A stretch of 8,559 nucleotides of DNA from Anaerolineaceae bacterium (GTDB lineage Bacteria > Chloroflexota > Anaerolineae > 4572-78), in the NCBI GenBank assembly GCA_024762375.1, contig JANTHQ010000060.1:1-8559 (forward strand), read 5' to 3'. The translations under genes were made by a program, and so were the position numbers. Below are positions 1 to 6,950 of the stretch, in pieces. The notes beneath the pieces were generated by a model. It was not told where the DNA came from, did not search any database, and saw only the letters and a program-made list of their open reading frames with translations. The number at the start of each line of letters is the position of its first letter. The stretch's first letter is position 1.

Positions 1-182
1 TCAATACTGATGCTCGTGCCTGCAGACAGTTTCGTGCTCGGTTTGGCCGGTTGGCCGTCGATAGTGACCAGTCCCCCGTTTGCCAATTGGCGGATGCGAT
101 TGCGCGAGAACTGCGGAAGATTTTCTGCCAAAAATTTATCCAACCGCAGGCCATCTTTTTGGCAGATGAATGTTTTTTTCAT
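1..182 (-). CDS. rluD: RluA/RluD-family pseudouridine synthase, N-terminal part (cut by window edge)
   Basis: The minus strand reads open from an ATG at 182-180 to the window edge, giving 60 residues that begin MKKTFICQKDGLRLDKFLAE. The stretch from about residue 11 to 57 is an S4-type RNA-binding domain: GLRLDKFLAENLPQFSRN, then IRQLANGGLVTIDGQPAKPSTKL, matching the 'R-LD-fl-----SR--i---i--G-V-vng----k-s-kl--G' pattern of this family. The catalytic domain with its essential aspartate would lie beyond base 1 and is not visible. Family members isomerise specific uridines to pseudouridine in 23S rRNA or other RNA. The start codon overlaps the lspA stop by four bases (ATGA), indicating translational coupling; lspA followed by an RluD-type gene is a very common bacterial arrangement. 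The exact paralogue (RluD, RluA or RluC-like) cannot be decided from the S4 domain, so the symbol is tentative. Confidence 0.85.
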   Translation of the reverse strand, partial: MKKTFICQKDGLRLDKFLAENLPQFSRNRIRQLANGGLVTIDGQPAKPSTKLSAGTSISI

Positions 183-646
183 TTTGACTCGGATTGCTGT
201 TCTTTCATATCTTCTTGCCACAACCAGTATGCCAACAGCAATACCCCAATCACAATCGACGCATCGGCGACATTGAAAATTGCCCAAAAGCCGATGTCCA
301 CAAAATCGGTCACAGCCCCGTGGCGAACCCGATCCCACATATTGCCCATAGCGCCGCCGAGTTGCAATCCCAAACTAATGCGCATCAACCACGGCATGTG
401 CGGCGAGTTTGCCACATAATAAACGATGGCTGCCCCAACCAAAATGGCAATCACCATAAAAATATTGCCGCTGTTTTGAAAGATGCCGAATGCCGCGCCG
501 CTGTTTTGGGTGTGCGAAAAAAGAAGCAGTCGCCCCAAACCGGGTATCGGTTCAACCGATGAATAGAGCGGAATATAGCGGATGATGAGCGTTTTGGTTA
601 ACTGGTCAAGCGCAAAAACGATAGCGGCAACTTCGAGCAGGTTCAT
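179..646 (-). CDS. lspA: Lipoprotein signal peptidase (signal peptidase II)
   Basis: LspA is the membrane aspartyl protease that removes the signal peptide from lipidated prolipoproteins. From the ATG at 646-644 the protein has 155 residues. Family signatures are all present: DQLTK (14-18) in the first membrane helix, NSGAAFG (48-54), GGAMGNMWDR (97-106), VTDFVD (112-117) and NVADASI (125-131). By family knowledge the catalytic aspartates are D114 and D128. Four membrane helices are predicted, at roughly 2-21, 60-79, 87-104 and 121-143. The frame is open upstream to a GTG at 790, but the extra residues look non-conserved and a good promoter (729-757) lies inside that extension, so 790 is unlikely. 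Two other starts are possible: GTG at 649, and TTG at 697, which has an AGAGG ribosome-binding site seven bases upstream and would give 172 residues. It is the first gene of a pair with the pseudouridine synthase gene. Confidence 0.95.
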   Translation of the reverse strand: MNLLEVAAIVFALDQLTKTLIIRYIPLYSSVEPIPGLGRLLLFSHTQNSGAAFGIFQNSGNIFMVIAILVGAAIVYYVANSPHMPWLMRISLGLQLGGAMGNMWDRVRHGAVTDFVDIGFWAIFNVADASIVIGVLLLAYWLWQEDMKEQQSESK

Positions 647-704
647 CACAATGGCGGCGCGCTCGCTGCCGGTGGATGTCGATGGTTTCTTTTGCAAAAT
701 TCGG

Positions 705-709
705 CCTCT
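705..709 (-). promoter_or_regulatory. Candidate ribosome-binding site for an alternative TTG start of lspA
   Basis: On the minus strand AGAGG lies seven bases before a TTG (697-695) in the lspA frame, whereas the ATG at 646 has no purine-rich sequence at a suitable distance. If used, the protein gains a 17-residue polar, Lys/Arg-containing N-terminus (starting QKKPSTS after the initiator), compatible with a cytoplasmic end before the first membrane helix. TTG starts are rare, so this stays an alternative. Confidence 0.35.
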
Positions 710-728
710 GTGTGGTTTATTTGAGCCG

Positions 729-757
729 ATTGTACTCAATCCGGGTTGATTCGGCAA
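729..757 (-). promoter_or_regulatory. Candidate housekeeping promoter for lspA and the pseudouridine synthase gene
   Basis: Read on the minus strand, TTGCCG (757-752) is followed after 17 bases by TACAAT (734-729), matching the sigma-70/SigA consensus at 4 of 6 and 5 of 6 positions. Transcription would start near 722, leaving a leader of about 75 bases before the ATG at 646, or about 25 before the TTG at 697. It faces away from the cysteine desulfurase gene. Confidence 0.5.
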
Positions 758-795
758 GATGCGCGCTTCTACTGCGGAATGAACTTTCACAATTA

Positions 796-823
796 TTGCA
801 AAATTCGATATTTGCGCGATAAT
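796..823 (+). promoter_or_regulatory. Candidate promoter for the cysteine desulfurase gene
   Basis: TTGCAA (796-801) and GATAAT (818-823) are separated by 16 bases, matching a sigma-70-type promoter at 4 of 6 and 5 of 6 positions. Transcription would start near 830, about 48 bases before the ATG at 878. The gene is preceded by a clear AAGGAG ribosome-binding site at 861-866, which supports the ATG at 878 despite an 11-base spacing. Confidence 0.45.
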
Positions 824-877
824 GAAATCGAAGATGGATTACAGATAACTTTTTAAGCCGAAGGAGACTTTTTTCTG

Positions 878-2269
878 ATGAGCGAAAACCCGATGCGACA
901 CCGTATTTTAGGGGTTGATACGCCGATTCCCCTGTTGGATGGTTCCCGCGTGCCGTACGTAAATTTGGATAACGCTGCCAGCACACCGCCGCTGGTGGAT
1001 GTGATGGATGCGCTGAACGAGTTTATGCCCTTTTATTCCAGCGTTCATCGCGGCACAGGCTTCAAATCGCGGTTGAGCACCGAGACATACGACCGCGCTC
1101 ACGAAACCATCGCCGAATTTGTGGGCGCAGATCCGCGCACGAATGCCGTGATTTTCGGCAAAAATACCACCGAGGCCATCAATAAACTGTCGTTCCGAAT
1201 GAATTTCTCGCCGGATGATGTGGTTGTCAGCTCAATTTTGGAACATCATTCGGATGATTTGCCGTGGCGAAATAAAGCGACGGTGGTGCACGTGCAGGCA
1301 ACCCCCGACGGTCGGTTGGATGAAGACGATTTCGACCGTCAGTTGGAGAAATACGGCCGGCGGATAAAATTGGTGGCTATCACCGGTGCGTCGAATGTGA
1401 CCGGATTTCTCACCCCCGTTCACCGGCTGGCGCGGAAAGCTCACGCGGTCGGCGCAAAATTTATGCTCGATGCGGCGCAACTCGCCCCGCACCGGCGTGT
1501 GGATATGAAACCCGATGACGACCCGGAACATCTTGATTTTGTGGTAATTTCGGGGCATAAAATGTATGCGCCGTTTGGCACAGGTGCGCTCATTGGGCCA
1601 AAGGAATTTTTCCTGCAAAATCCGCCGGAATATCGCGGCGGGGGCACGATTGATTTGGTCACGCCCGATGAGGTTTATTGGGCGGGCATGCCTGACCGCG
1701 ACGAAGCCGGCAGCCCAAATGTGCCCGGAGCAGTGGCAATGGCTGTGGCCGCACGGGTGCTGATGGACGTCGGTATGGATACCATCGCGGCACACGAAGC
1801 CGAATTGACAGCATACGCCCTGACTCAACTGCGTGATGTGCCCGGCATAAAAATTTTCGGCCAGACAGACCCCGCCAAAGTGAGTGAAAAAGTTGGGGTG
1901 ATACCGTTCAGCATGGCGGGGGTATCCCATTTTCTGTTGGCGTCCATTTTGGGGTACGAGGGCGGCATTGGCGTGCGGAGCGGCTGTTTTTGCGCGCATC
2001 CGTATGTGGTGCATCTGCTGGGGCTGGATACTGCCGGCACCGCCAAATGGCGGCAGCAGATGCTCGGCGGCGACCGCTCGGATATGCCGGGTATGGTGCG
2101 AATGAGTTTCGGGTGCTATAACGACCGCTCGGATGTGGACCGGCTGGTTTCGATGCTGTATCGGGTGGCAGAAGGTGATTATCAAGGCGACTACCGTCTC
2201 GACCGTGCCAGCGGCGAATACACACCGGCAAACTTTGACGGCATCCCGGCGGGCTATTTCACCCTGTGA
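878..2269 (+). CDS. Class V aminotransferase, cysteine desulfurase (SufS/CsdB-like)
   Basis: The 463-residue protein is a PLP-dependent class V aminotransferase. Visible signatures are the N-terminal LDNAASTPP (30-38), EHHSDDLPW (122-130) with a PLP-stacking histidine, ASNVTG (171-176), LDAAQ (197-201) with the PLP-pyridine aspartate D198, SGHKMYAPFGTG (225-236) with the Schiff-base lysine K228, RGGGTI (253-258), and RSGCFCAHPYV (367-377). R408 in GMVRMSFG fits the substrate-carboxylate arginine. SufS enzymes carry the reactive cysteine in R-T-G-H-H-C-A; here the equivalent position is C372, with a second cysteine at C370. This supports removal of sulfur from L-cysteine to form a persulfide, though the substrate is inferred. 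The protein is about 50 residues longer than typical SufS, with extra sequence around 383-403 and a C-terminal extension after about 432. No sufBCDU or iscU gene is adjacent, so the sulfur acceptor is unknown. It is likely monocistronic: divergent promoter upstream, hairpin downstream. Confidence 0.88.
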   Translation: MSENPMRHRILGVDTPIPLLDGSRVPYVNLDNAASTPPLVDVMDALNEFMPFYSSVHRGTGFKSRLSTETYDRAHETIAEFVGADPRTNAVIFGKNTTEAINKLSFRMNFSPDDVVVSSILEHHSDDLPWRNKATVVHVQATPDGRLDEDDFDRQLEKYGRRIKLVAITGASNVTGFLTPVHRLARKAHAVGAKFMLDAAQLAPHRRVDMKPDDDPEHLDFVVISGHKMYAPFGTGALIGPKEFFLQNPPEYRGGGTIDLVTPDEVYWAGMPDRDEAGSPNVPGAVAMAVAARVLMDVGMDTIAAHEAELTAYALTQLRDVPGIKIFGQTDPAKVSEKVGVIPFSMAGVSHFLLASILGYEGGIGVRSGCFCAHPYVVHLLGLDTAGTAKWRQQMLGGDRSDMPGMVRMSFGCYNDRSDVDRLVSMLYRVAEGDYQGDYRLDRASGEYTPANFDGIPAGYFTL

Positions 2270-2295
2270 GATAATCGGGGCGATTGAACGATTTT

Positions 2296-2335
2296 GGGGC
2301 GCGGTGGAATCTGTTTCGCCGCGCCCGGATTTCTA
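2296..2335 (+). terminator. Probable hairpin terminator after the cysteine desulfurase gene
   Basis: GGGCGCGG (2297-2304) pairs perfectly with CCGCGCCC (2319-2326) across a 14-base loop, giving an 8-bp GC-rich stem 27 bases after the stop codon. The downstream sequence is only moderately T-rich (ggatttctaacttt), so this is a weak intrinsic terminator or an RNA-stabilising hairpin. It separates the gene from the next promoter. Confidence 0.45.
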
Positions 2336-2343
2336 ACTTTATT

Positions 2344-2373
2344 CTAACAAATATTACACCCCCTTCCTATAAT
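2344..2373 (+). promoter_or_regulatory. Promoter of the surface-protein/ATPase pair
   Basis: A perfect TATAAT lies at 2368-2373. With an 18-base spacer the -35 is CTAACA (2344-2349), a 4 of 6 match to TTGACA. The surrounding DNA is AT-rich compared with the genes. Transcription would start near 2380, giving a leader of about 36 bases. It is the best promoter-like sequence in the window and probably serves both downstream genes, since no other promoter is evident between them. Confidence 0.6.
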
Positions 2374-2388
2374 TTAATGATAGACTCA

Positions 2389-2411
2389 TCCTGATAGAAA
2401 CTATCGGGGGT
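2389..2411 (+). promoter_or_regulatory. Leader hairpin overlapping the G-rich ribosome-binding region
   Basis: CCTGATAG (2390-2397) and CTATCGGG (2401-2408) form an 8-bp stem, including one G-U pair, closed by an AAA triloop. The 3' arm covers most of the GGGGG run (2406-2410), the only ribosome-binding-like sequence before the ATG at 2416. A second upstream copy of TGATAG (2378-2383) could pair with the same CTATC, so two alternative folds are possible. Regulation through this hairpin is an inference. Confidence 0.4.
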
Positions 2412-2415
2412 AGAG

Positions 2416-5400
2416 ATGGGTCAACAAAAACTAGCCAAATTGGCATCGGTGGGGATAGTATCGCTTTTTTTTGCAGCGATGGTTACGGTGACATACGCCG
2501 CACCCCTTCCGAGATTCAGTCCGCAAACAGTTATTTTTCCTTTAAATGTAACCAAAACCGCCAGCAGTGACACTGTTCTGCCGGGGGGAACTGTTACCTA
2601 CACCATACGCATTACCAGCCCGACAACCAGCCAGCTGACCAATGTGACGATTTCTGATACATTGCCTGCCGGTACGACATTTGTCCCGGGCAGTGTGGTG
2701 ATTTCGCCGGATACAGCCGGTGGGACAACCGGCACGCCGCCCAATCTCGCTGCCGGTATCACAGTCGTAACCGATTCGGTGGTTTCGGTTGTGTTTGAAG
2801 TAACCGCAGATTCGCCACTGGCAGTGGGAACAGCCATCAACAATACCGCTGCCGTCACCAGCACAGAAATGCCGACGGCCACGCTGGCAAGTGCCGTCGT
2901 ATCGGTGGCGAATGCCGCACCGGTGGCAACCGACAGCACAGCTTCCACCCCCGAAGATACAGCGGTCAGCAGTTCACTCTCCGCATCAGACAGCAACGGC
3001 GATGCGTTGATGTACAGCATCGTCAGCCAACCGACCAATGGTGTTGTCACGCTGAGTTCGACCGGCACGCTGCTGTTACCCGCACAATTTACATATACCC
3101 CCACCCTAAATTTCAACGGCGTGGATACATTCACCTTTACCGCCACCGATGGCATTTCGACTTCCAATACCGCCACGGTAACCGTGACCGTCTCCGCAGT
3201 GAATGATGCCCCGTTGATTGACGCTATCGCCGCGCAAAATGTGGATGAGCATTCGCTGCTCACCTTCACCGCCACCGCATCCGACCCCAACGATTCTCCT
3301 CCCGATACGTTGACCTTCTCTCTGCAGAATGCGCCCAGTGGGGCGAATATTGATTCTGTCAGTGGTGAATTCAGTTGGACGCCATCGGAGGCGCAGGGAC
3401 CCGGCGTTTACACGCCCACTGTGGTGGTCACCGATGGCGGCACACCGCCATTGAGCGATACAACCATTGTCACCATTACTGTGGCAGAAGTGAATGTCGC
3501 GCCCGTGCTCGACCCCATCGGGGATTTTTCCGTGGATGTGGCGGACACACTCACCTTCACAGCGCACGCCACCGATGCCGATGCACCGGCAAACACATTG
3601 ATATTTTCGCTGCAAAATGCCCCAACCGGCGCGACAATTGATTCTGGTACGGGCGAATTCAGTTGGACACCGTCAACCGGGCAGGGTGGGCAGACATACA
3701 CGGTCACCGTGACAGTTAGTGACGGTGTGCTCACTGATAGCCAAATTTCGCATTTGACGGCGGTTAACGTGGCGGATTTGCAGTTGTCGAAATCCGCTGC
3801 GCCGCACGCTGTCACCGCCGGTGACGCCGGTGATTTATTGATTTACACATTAGTTTTGGCGAATCCCGGACCATCGCTGGCGCAAACGGTCCGCCTCACG
3901 GATACTTTACCGGCAGATGTGACATTCGTTAACGCGGTTACCGACAAAACGACCTGCACTTACGTCGAACCCGATGTCACCTGCGAATGGGTTCAACTTG
4001 GTAGTGGCGAGCAAGAAATTATCACAATCATCGTCACGCCAGATGCTAGCGCTTTGACCAGTATTACCAATGTGGCAACCGTTACCGCTATCACTGCTGA
4101 CCGGAATATGGATAACAATTCGGCTACCGCCACAACCGAAATTCTCACTGCTGCCGATTTGTCCATCAGCCAGGCCGATTCCCCCGACCCGGTGTATATC
4201 GGTGATGTGGTGACATACACGCTTACTGTGGAAAATAACGGGCCTTCATACGCGCGAAACGTGGTTGTAACGGACAATATCGCCGGCAGTATGAACGTGG
4301 AAGATGCATCTCCGGCGTGTGTCATTTCCGGAAACGGCATTTCGTGTGCGCTGGGCACAATGGTCGTTGGGGCGAGCGAACAAATCACCGTTACTGCACG
4401 AACTGGCGGCCATTTTACGACAGCACGCACGGCAACTGCAACGGCGGCTGTTACCAGTGATACCAGCGACCCCACACCGAGCAACACCGACATCGAGACC
4501 ACGACTATTCTGCCCCACGCCGATTTGGCACTGGGAAAAACGGCTTTTCCCAACCCGATTGCCGCCGGAGAAACGATGACCTACACGCTGGTCATCACCA
4601 ATTGGGGGCCCTCGGATGCGGAAAACGTTCTATTGACGGATACATTGCCGTCCACCGTAACATTTGGTTCCGTCAGCAGTAATGGCGGCGTTTGTTCCGG
4701 TACAACCGACATTTCCTGCTCATGGAGCAGTCTTTGGGCTTATTTCACCGCAGAGGTGACCATTGTTGTCACCCCGACGGAAACGGGCACGCTGGTCAAC
4801 ACTGCATCGGTGTCGGCAGCCATACCCGCTACCGACCGTGATACCACCAACAATACGGCTTCGATTGCCGTCCCCGTTACTCTGCGCACCGATGTCGGGG
4901 TGGATATGACTGCCGCCCCTGAACCGGTTGTTGCCGGAGAAATAGTGACATTCACCGTGACCGCAATCGGTTATGGGCCGTCAATTGCCGAAAACGTGAT
5001 GGCTACCGACAATTTACCGGCAGAATTGACCTTCATTTCCGGTTCGGCGGGGTGTAGTGCCACCGGCCAAACCGTATCGTGTGCAATGGGCGATTTGGGT
5101 TCGGGTGATACAGCTGTCGCCACGATTCAGGCAAGTGTCTCGCCGAGCGCAGTTGGTGCGATTCTCAACTCTGTTGCGGTGTCATCCGATTTGTTCGATG
5201 AAAATTCCGCCAATGATAGCGATTCAACCGTCAGCACCGTTTCCACAGTTGCCGATGTGCATCTGTCGTTGACCGACGACCCCGACCCCAATTACAGTGG
5301 TGGCACGGTTGTGTATGATTTGGTTGCCACCAACGATGGGCCATCAGATGCCCAAGATGTCGTGTTGACCGAAACATTGCCGGCCGATTTCTCGGTTACT

Positions 5401-6945
5401 TCGGCGCCGGGCTGCTCGACGAGTGGGCAGACCGTTACCTGCACTGTGGGGACAGTTGCGGCGGGGGCGACCGTGAGCCGCACCATCACAGCCGATATCG
5501 CGTTGACGGCAGATGGGGTATATACTGCTACCGCAACGGTGTCAGCAACCACCGATGACCCGAATAGCGGCAATAATATTGATACTGAAACTACCACGGT
5601 CATTCCCGGTGCAGATTTGGCGATTTCGCTTGCCGATGCGCCCGACCCGGTAACCGCAGGCGAAACGCTGGCGTACACTCTCACGATTTCCAATTTGCGG
5701 CCGTTGGAGGCGTTTGGCGTGCAGGCAACGCTGGATCTTCCCGCCGAGACGACATTTCAATCGGCATCAGCGGGATGCACTCTCAGTGGAAACACAGTCA
5801 CGTGTGATGTCGGCACGTTAGGGGCGAATGCTTCGGCTATCAGAACGGTATCGGTTTTGGTTTCCGGTGATACATCCGGTTCGATTTTGAGTTCGGCGGC
5901 GGTGAGCGGTGCACAATCGGAATTGAATCCTGCTGATAATAGCGATACCGAGCTGACGACCGTGCTGCCTGCGCTCGATTTGGCGATTTCGCTTGCGGAT
6001 GCGCCCGACCCGGTAACCGCAGGCGAAACGCTGGCGTATACTCTCACCGCGAATAATCTTGGCTTGCAGTCGGCTTCGGGGGTAACGATGGTTTTCACCG
6101 TACCCGATGGCACGACGTTCCTTTCGGCGGATGCGGGCTGCACCGAAAGCGGAGGCATCGTCACCTGCGATATTGGTTCGCTGGCGAGTGGCAGCGCGGC
6201 GCAGAAACAAGTTTCGGTGGCGGTTGATGCGGGTGCGAGCGGCACAATCACCGGCGAGGCAACCGTCTCCGGTGCAGAATTCGACCCCGAGCCGGGAAAC
6301 AATTCTGCATCGGCCAGCACCACTGTCACCACTGCCGCCGATTTGGCACTGGCAACCATCCATGTGCCGCAGATGGTGCAAACCAACGAAATTTTCTCGG
6401 TGACATTTGTCATCACCAATGCGGGGCCATCCGTGGCTGCCGGGGTGACATTTACGGCAACCGTGCCGGGAACTTTTTCGAGCATGCAACTCACGCCATC
6501 GCAGGGAACGTGCAGCGGCGCAGTCTGTTCGTTGGGGACGCTGGGCGCGCAATCTACCGCCACGGTGACTGTTTTCGGAGCGAATAGCGATGCCGGTTCG
6601 GTGCAAATCCAATCGCAGGTGGGGGCATCCACCGCCGACCCCTCGCCCGGCAATGAAACCGCACAAGCCACCACTACTGTCGTCTTGCATTACATTTATC
6701 TGCCACTGATTTTGAAACCGGGCACGCATCTTTCGGTGTTCAACGATAACACGGGCGGGGATGTAATTTTCAGTGTGCGCGGCACGCCGATTCGCTGTAC
6801 CATACCGAACAATACCATCAAATTCTGTGGCACATTTGCACCGGGCACATACACCGTCGAAGTTATCAGCCAGTGTGGGCCGCCCGCAACGTTTGAAAGG
6901 ACTTATCCAGCCGGTGACGTAACCACCCGGGTTTTCTGTCGGTAA
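2416..6945 (+). CDS. Large secreted DUF11/Ig-like repeat protein
   Basis: This 1509-residue protein is almost entirely made of extracellular beta-sandwich modules. Residues 1-29 are a Sec signal peptide (KLAK, hydrophobic core, likely cleavage near TYA-AP). In order follow one DUF11 module (43-165), a cadherin/VCBS-like module (168-265; starts APVATDSTASTPEDT, contains FNGVDTFTFTATDG, ends VNDAP), two He_PIG Ig-like modules (266-360 and 361-452, both with FSLQNAP and GEFSWTPS), eight DUF11 modules (453-1421), then YIYLPLILKP (1426-1435) and a 74-residue tail with four cysteines (1461, 1471, 1487, 1508). It is very rich in Thr, Ala, Val and Ser and poor in Lys and Arg. There is no C-terminal membrane helix, LPxTG motif, SLH domain or recognisable enzyme domain. 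Such proteins are usually cell-surface or matrix components; adhesion or a structural layer is a reasonable inference, but the ligand is unknown. It is the first gene of a pair, five bases before the ATPase gene. Confidence 0.9.
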   Translation: MGQQKLAKLASVGIVSLFFAAMVTVTYAAPLPRFSPQTVIFPLNVTKTASSDTVLPGGTVTYTIRITSPTTSQLTNVTISDTLPAGTTFVPGSVVISPDTAGGTTGTPPNLAAGITVVTDSVVSVVFEVTADSPLAVGTAINNTAAVTSTEMPTATLASAVVSVANAAPVATDSTASTPEDTAVSSSLSASDSNGDALMYSIVSQPTNGVVTLSSTGTLLLPAQFTYTPTLNFNGVDTFTFTATDGISTSNTATVTVTVSAVNDAPLIDAIAAQNVDEHSLLTFTATASDPNDSPPDTLTFSLQNAPSGANIDSVSGEFSWTPSEAQGPGVYTPTVVVTDGGTPPLSDTTIVTITVAEVNVAPVLDPIGDFSVDVADTLTFTAHATDADAPANTLIFSLQNAPTGATIDSGTGEFSWTPSTGQGGQTYTVTVTVSDGVLTDSQISHLTAVNVADLQLSKSAAPHAVTAGDAGDLLIYTLVLANPGPSLAQTVRLTDTLPADVTFVNAVTDKTTCTYVEPDVTCEWVQLGSGEQEIITIIVTPDASALTSITNVATVTAITADRNMDNNSATATTEILTAADLSISQADSPDPVYIGDVVTYTLTVENNGPSYARNVVVTDNIAGSMNVEDASPACVISGNGISCALGTMVVGASEQITVTARTGGHFTTARTATATAAVTSDTSDPTPSNTDIETTTILPHADLALGKTAFPNPIAAGETMTYTLVITNWGPSDAENVLLTDTLPSTVTFGSVSSNGGVCSGTTDISCSWSSLWAYFTAEVTIVVTPTETGTLVNTASVSAAIPATDRDTTNNTASIAVPVTLRTDVGVDMTAAPEPVVAGEIVTFTVTAIGYGPSIAENVMATDNLPAELTFISGSAGCSATGQTVSCAMGDLGSGDTAVATIQASVSPSAVGAILNSVAVSSDLFDENSANDSDSTVSTVSTVADVHLSLTDDPDPNYSGGTVVYDLVATNDGPSDAQDVVLTETLPADFSVTSAPGCSTSGQTVTCTVGTVAAGATVSRTITADIALTADGVYTATATVSATTDDPNSGNNIDTETTTVIPGADLAISLADAPDPVTAGETLAYTLTISNLRPLEAFGVQATLDLPAETTFQSASAGCTLSGNTVTCDVGTLGANASAIRTVSVLVSGDTSGSILSSAAVSGAQSELNPADNSDTELTTVLPALDLAISLADAPDPVTAGETLAYTLTANNLGLQSASGVTMVFTVPDGTTFLSADAGCTESGGIVTCDIGSLASGSAAQKQVSVAVDAGASGTITGEATVSGAEFDPEPGNNSASASTTVTTAADLALATIHVPQMVQTNEIFSVTFVITNAGPSVAAGVTFTATVPGTFSSMQLTPSQGTCSGAVCSLGTLGAQSTATVTVFGANSDAGSVQIQSQVGASTADPSPGNETAQATTTVVLHYIYLPLILKPGTHLSVFNDNTGGDVIFSVRGTPIRCTIPNNTIKFCGTFAPGTYTVEVISQCGPPATFERTYPAGDVTTRVFCR
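3316..3675 (+). repeat. Tandem He_PIG Ig-like modules
   Basis: Two copies of a 24-residue core (encoded at 3316-3387 and 3604-3675) match at 20 of 24 positions: FSLQNAP, then GA-ID, then GEFSWTPS. They are 96 codons apart. Codons differ at many synonymous positions, so the duplication is old. The acidic Asp-rich stretches preceding them (SDPNDSPPD and TDADAPAN) are compatible with calcium binding as in cadherin-like folds; this is an inference. Confidence 0.75.
5614..5684 (+). repeat. Near-identical 71-base repeat, copy 1
   Basis: This 71-base stretch matches 5977-6047 at 69 positions, and the encoded 24 residues (1067-1090, DLAISLADAPDPV onward) are identical. It opens the sixth module of the DUF11 array. 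Identity stops sharply on both sides, unlike the other modules, which share little DNA identity. Confidence 0.9.
5977..6047 (+). repeat. Near-identical 71-base repeat, copy 2
   Basis: This is the second copy of the stretch at 5614-5684, exactly 363 bases (121 codons) downstream and in the same reading frame. The two differences are one C/G change that leaves alanine unchanged and one C/T change that leaves tyrosine unchanged. It opens the seventh module of the array (residues 1188-1211). Confidence 0.9.
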
Positions 6946-6950
6946 CCAAT

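Larger units (their letters stand above)
3772..6678 (+). repeat. Array of eight DUF11 modules of about 121 codons
   Basis: Each module starts with a [ALT]D[LV]-type strand (residues 453, 580, 702, 825, 946, 1066, 1187, 1308), followed by a proline-containing turn and V-AG-, YTL, usually N-GPS-A--V, TLP, F, a cysteine pair, V---G-L--G, and an A-V-----D----N closing strand. First cysteines fall at 514, 635, 760, 880, 1000, 1121, 1242 and 1366, so the period is about 121 residues. Modules 6 and 7 of the array lack the GPS signature present in the other six. Confidence 0.85.

Noticed and set aside
51..562. Plus-strand frames opposite lspA and the pseudouridine synthase start
   Set aside because: The minus strand shows the conserved LspA and S4-domain motifs. 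The plus frames have no family features.
1232..2185. Minus-strand frame of 317 residues opposite the cysteine desulfurase gene
   Set aside because: The plus strand carries all PLP-enzyme motifs. The antisense product is rich in His, Arg and Cys without recognisable domains and has no ribosome-binding site of note.
3772..6678. Possible CRISPR array or non-coding tandem repeat
   Set aside because: The repeats are about 363 bases, mostly diverged at DNA level and always in frame, so they are protein modules, not a CRISPR array.
6694..6723. LPLIL as a sortase LPxTG-type signal
   Set aside because: There is no LPxTG, no following hydrophobic helix and no basic C-terminal end, so it does not fit sortase anchoring.
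6946..6950. Separate promoter or ribosome-binding site for the ATPase gene
   Set aside because: Only five bases separate the genes and no purine-rich Shine-Dalgarno sequence is present just upstream, so coupling to the upstream gene is the simpler reading.
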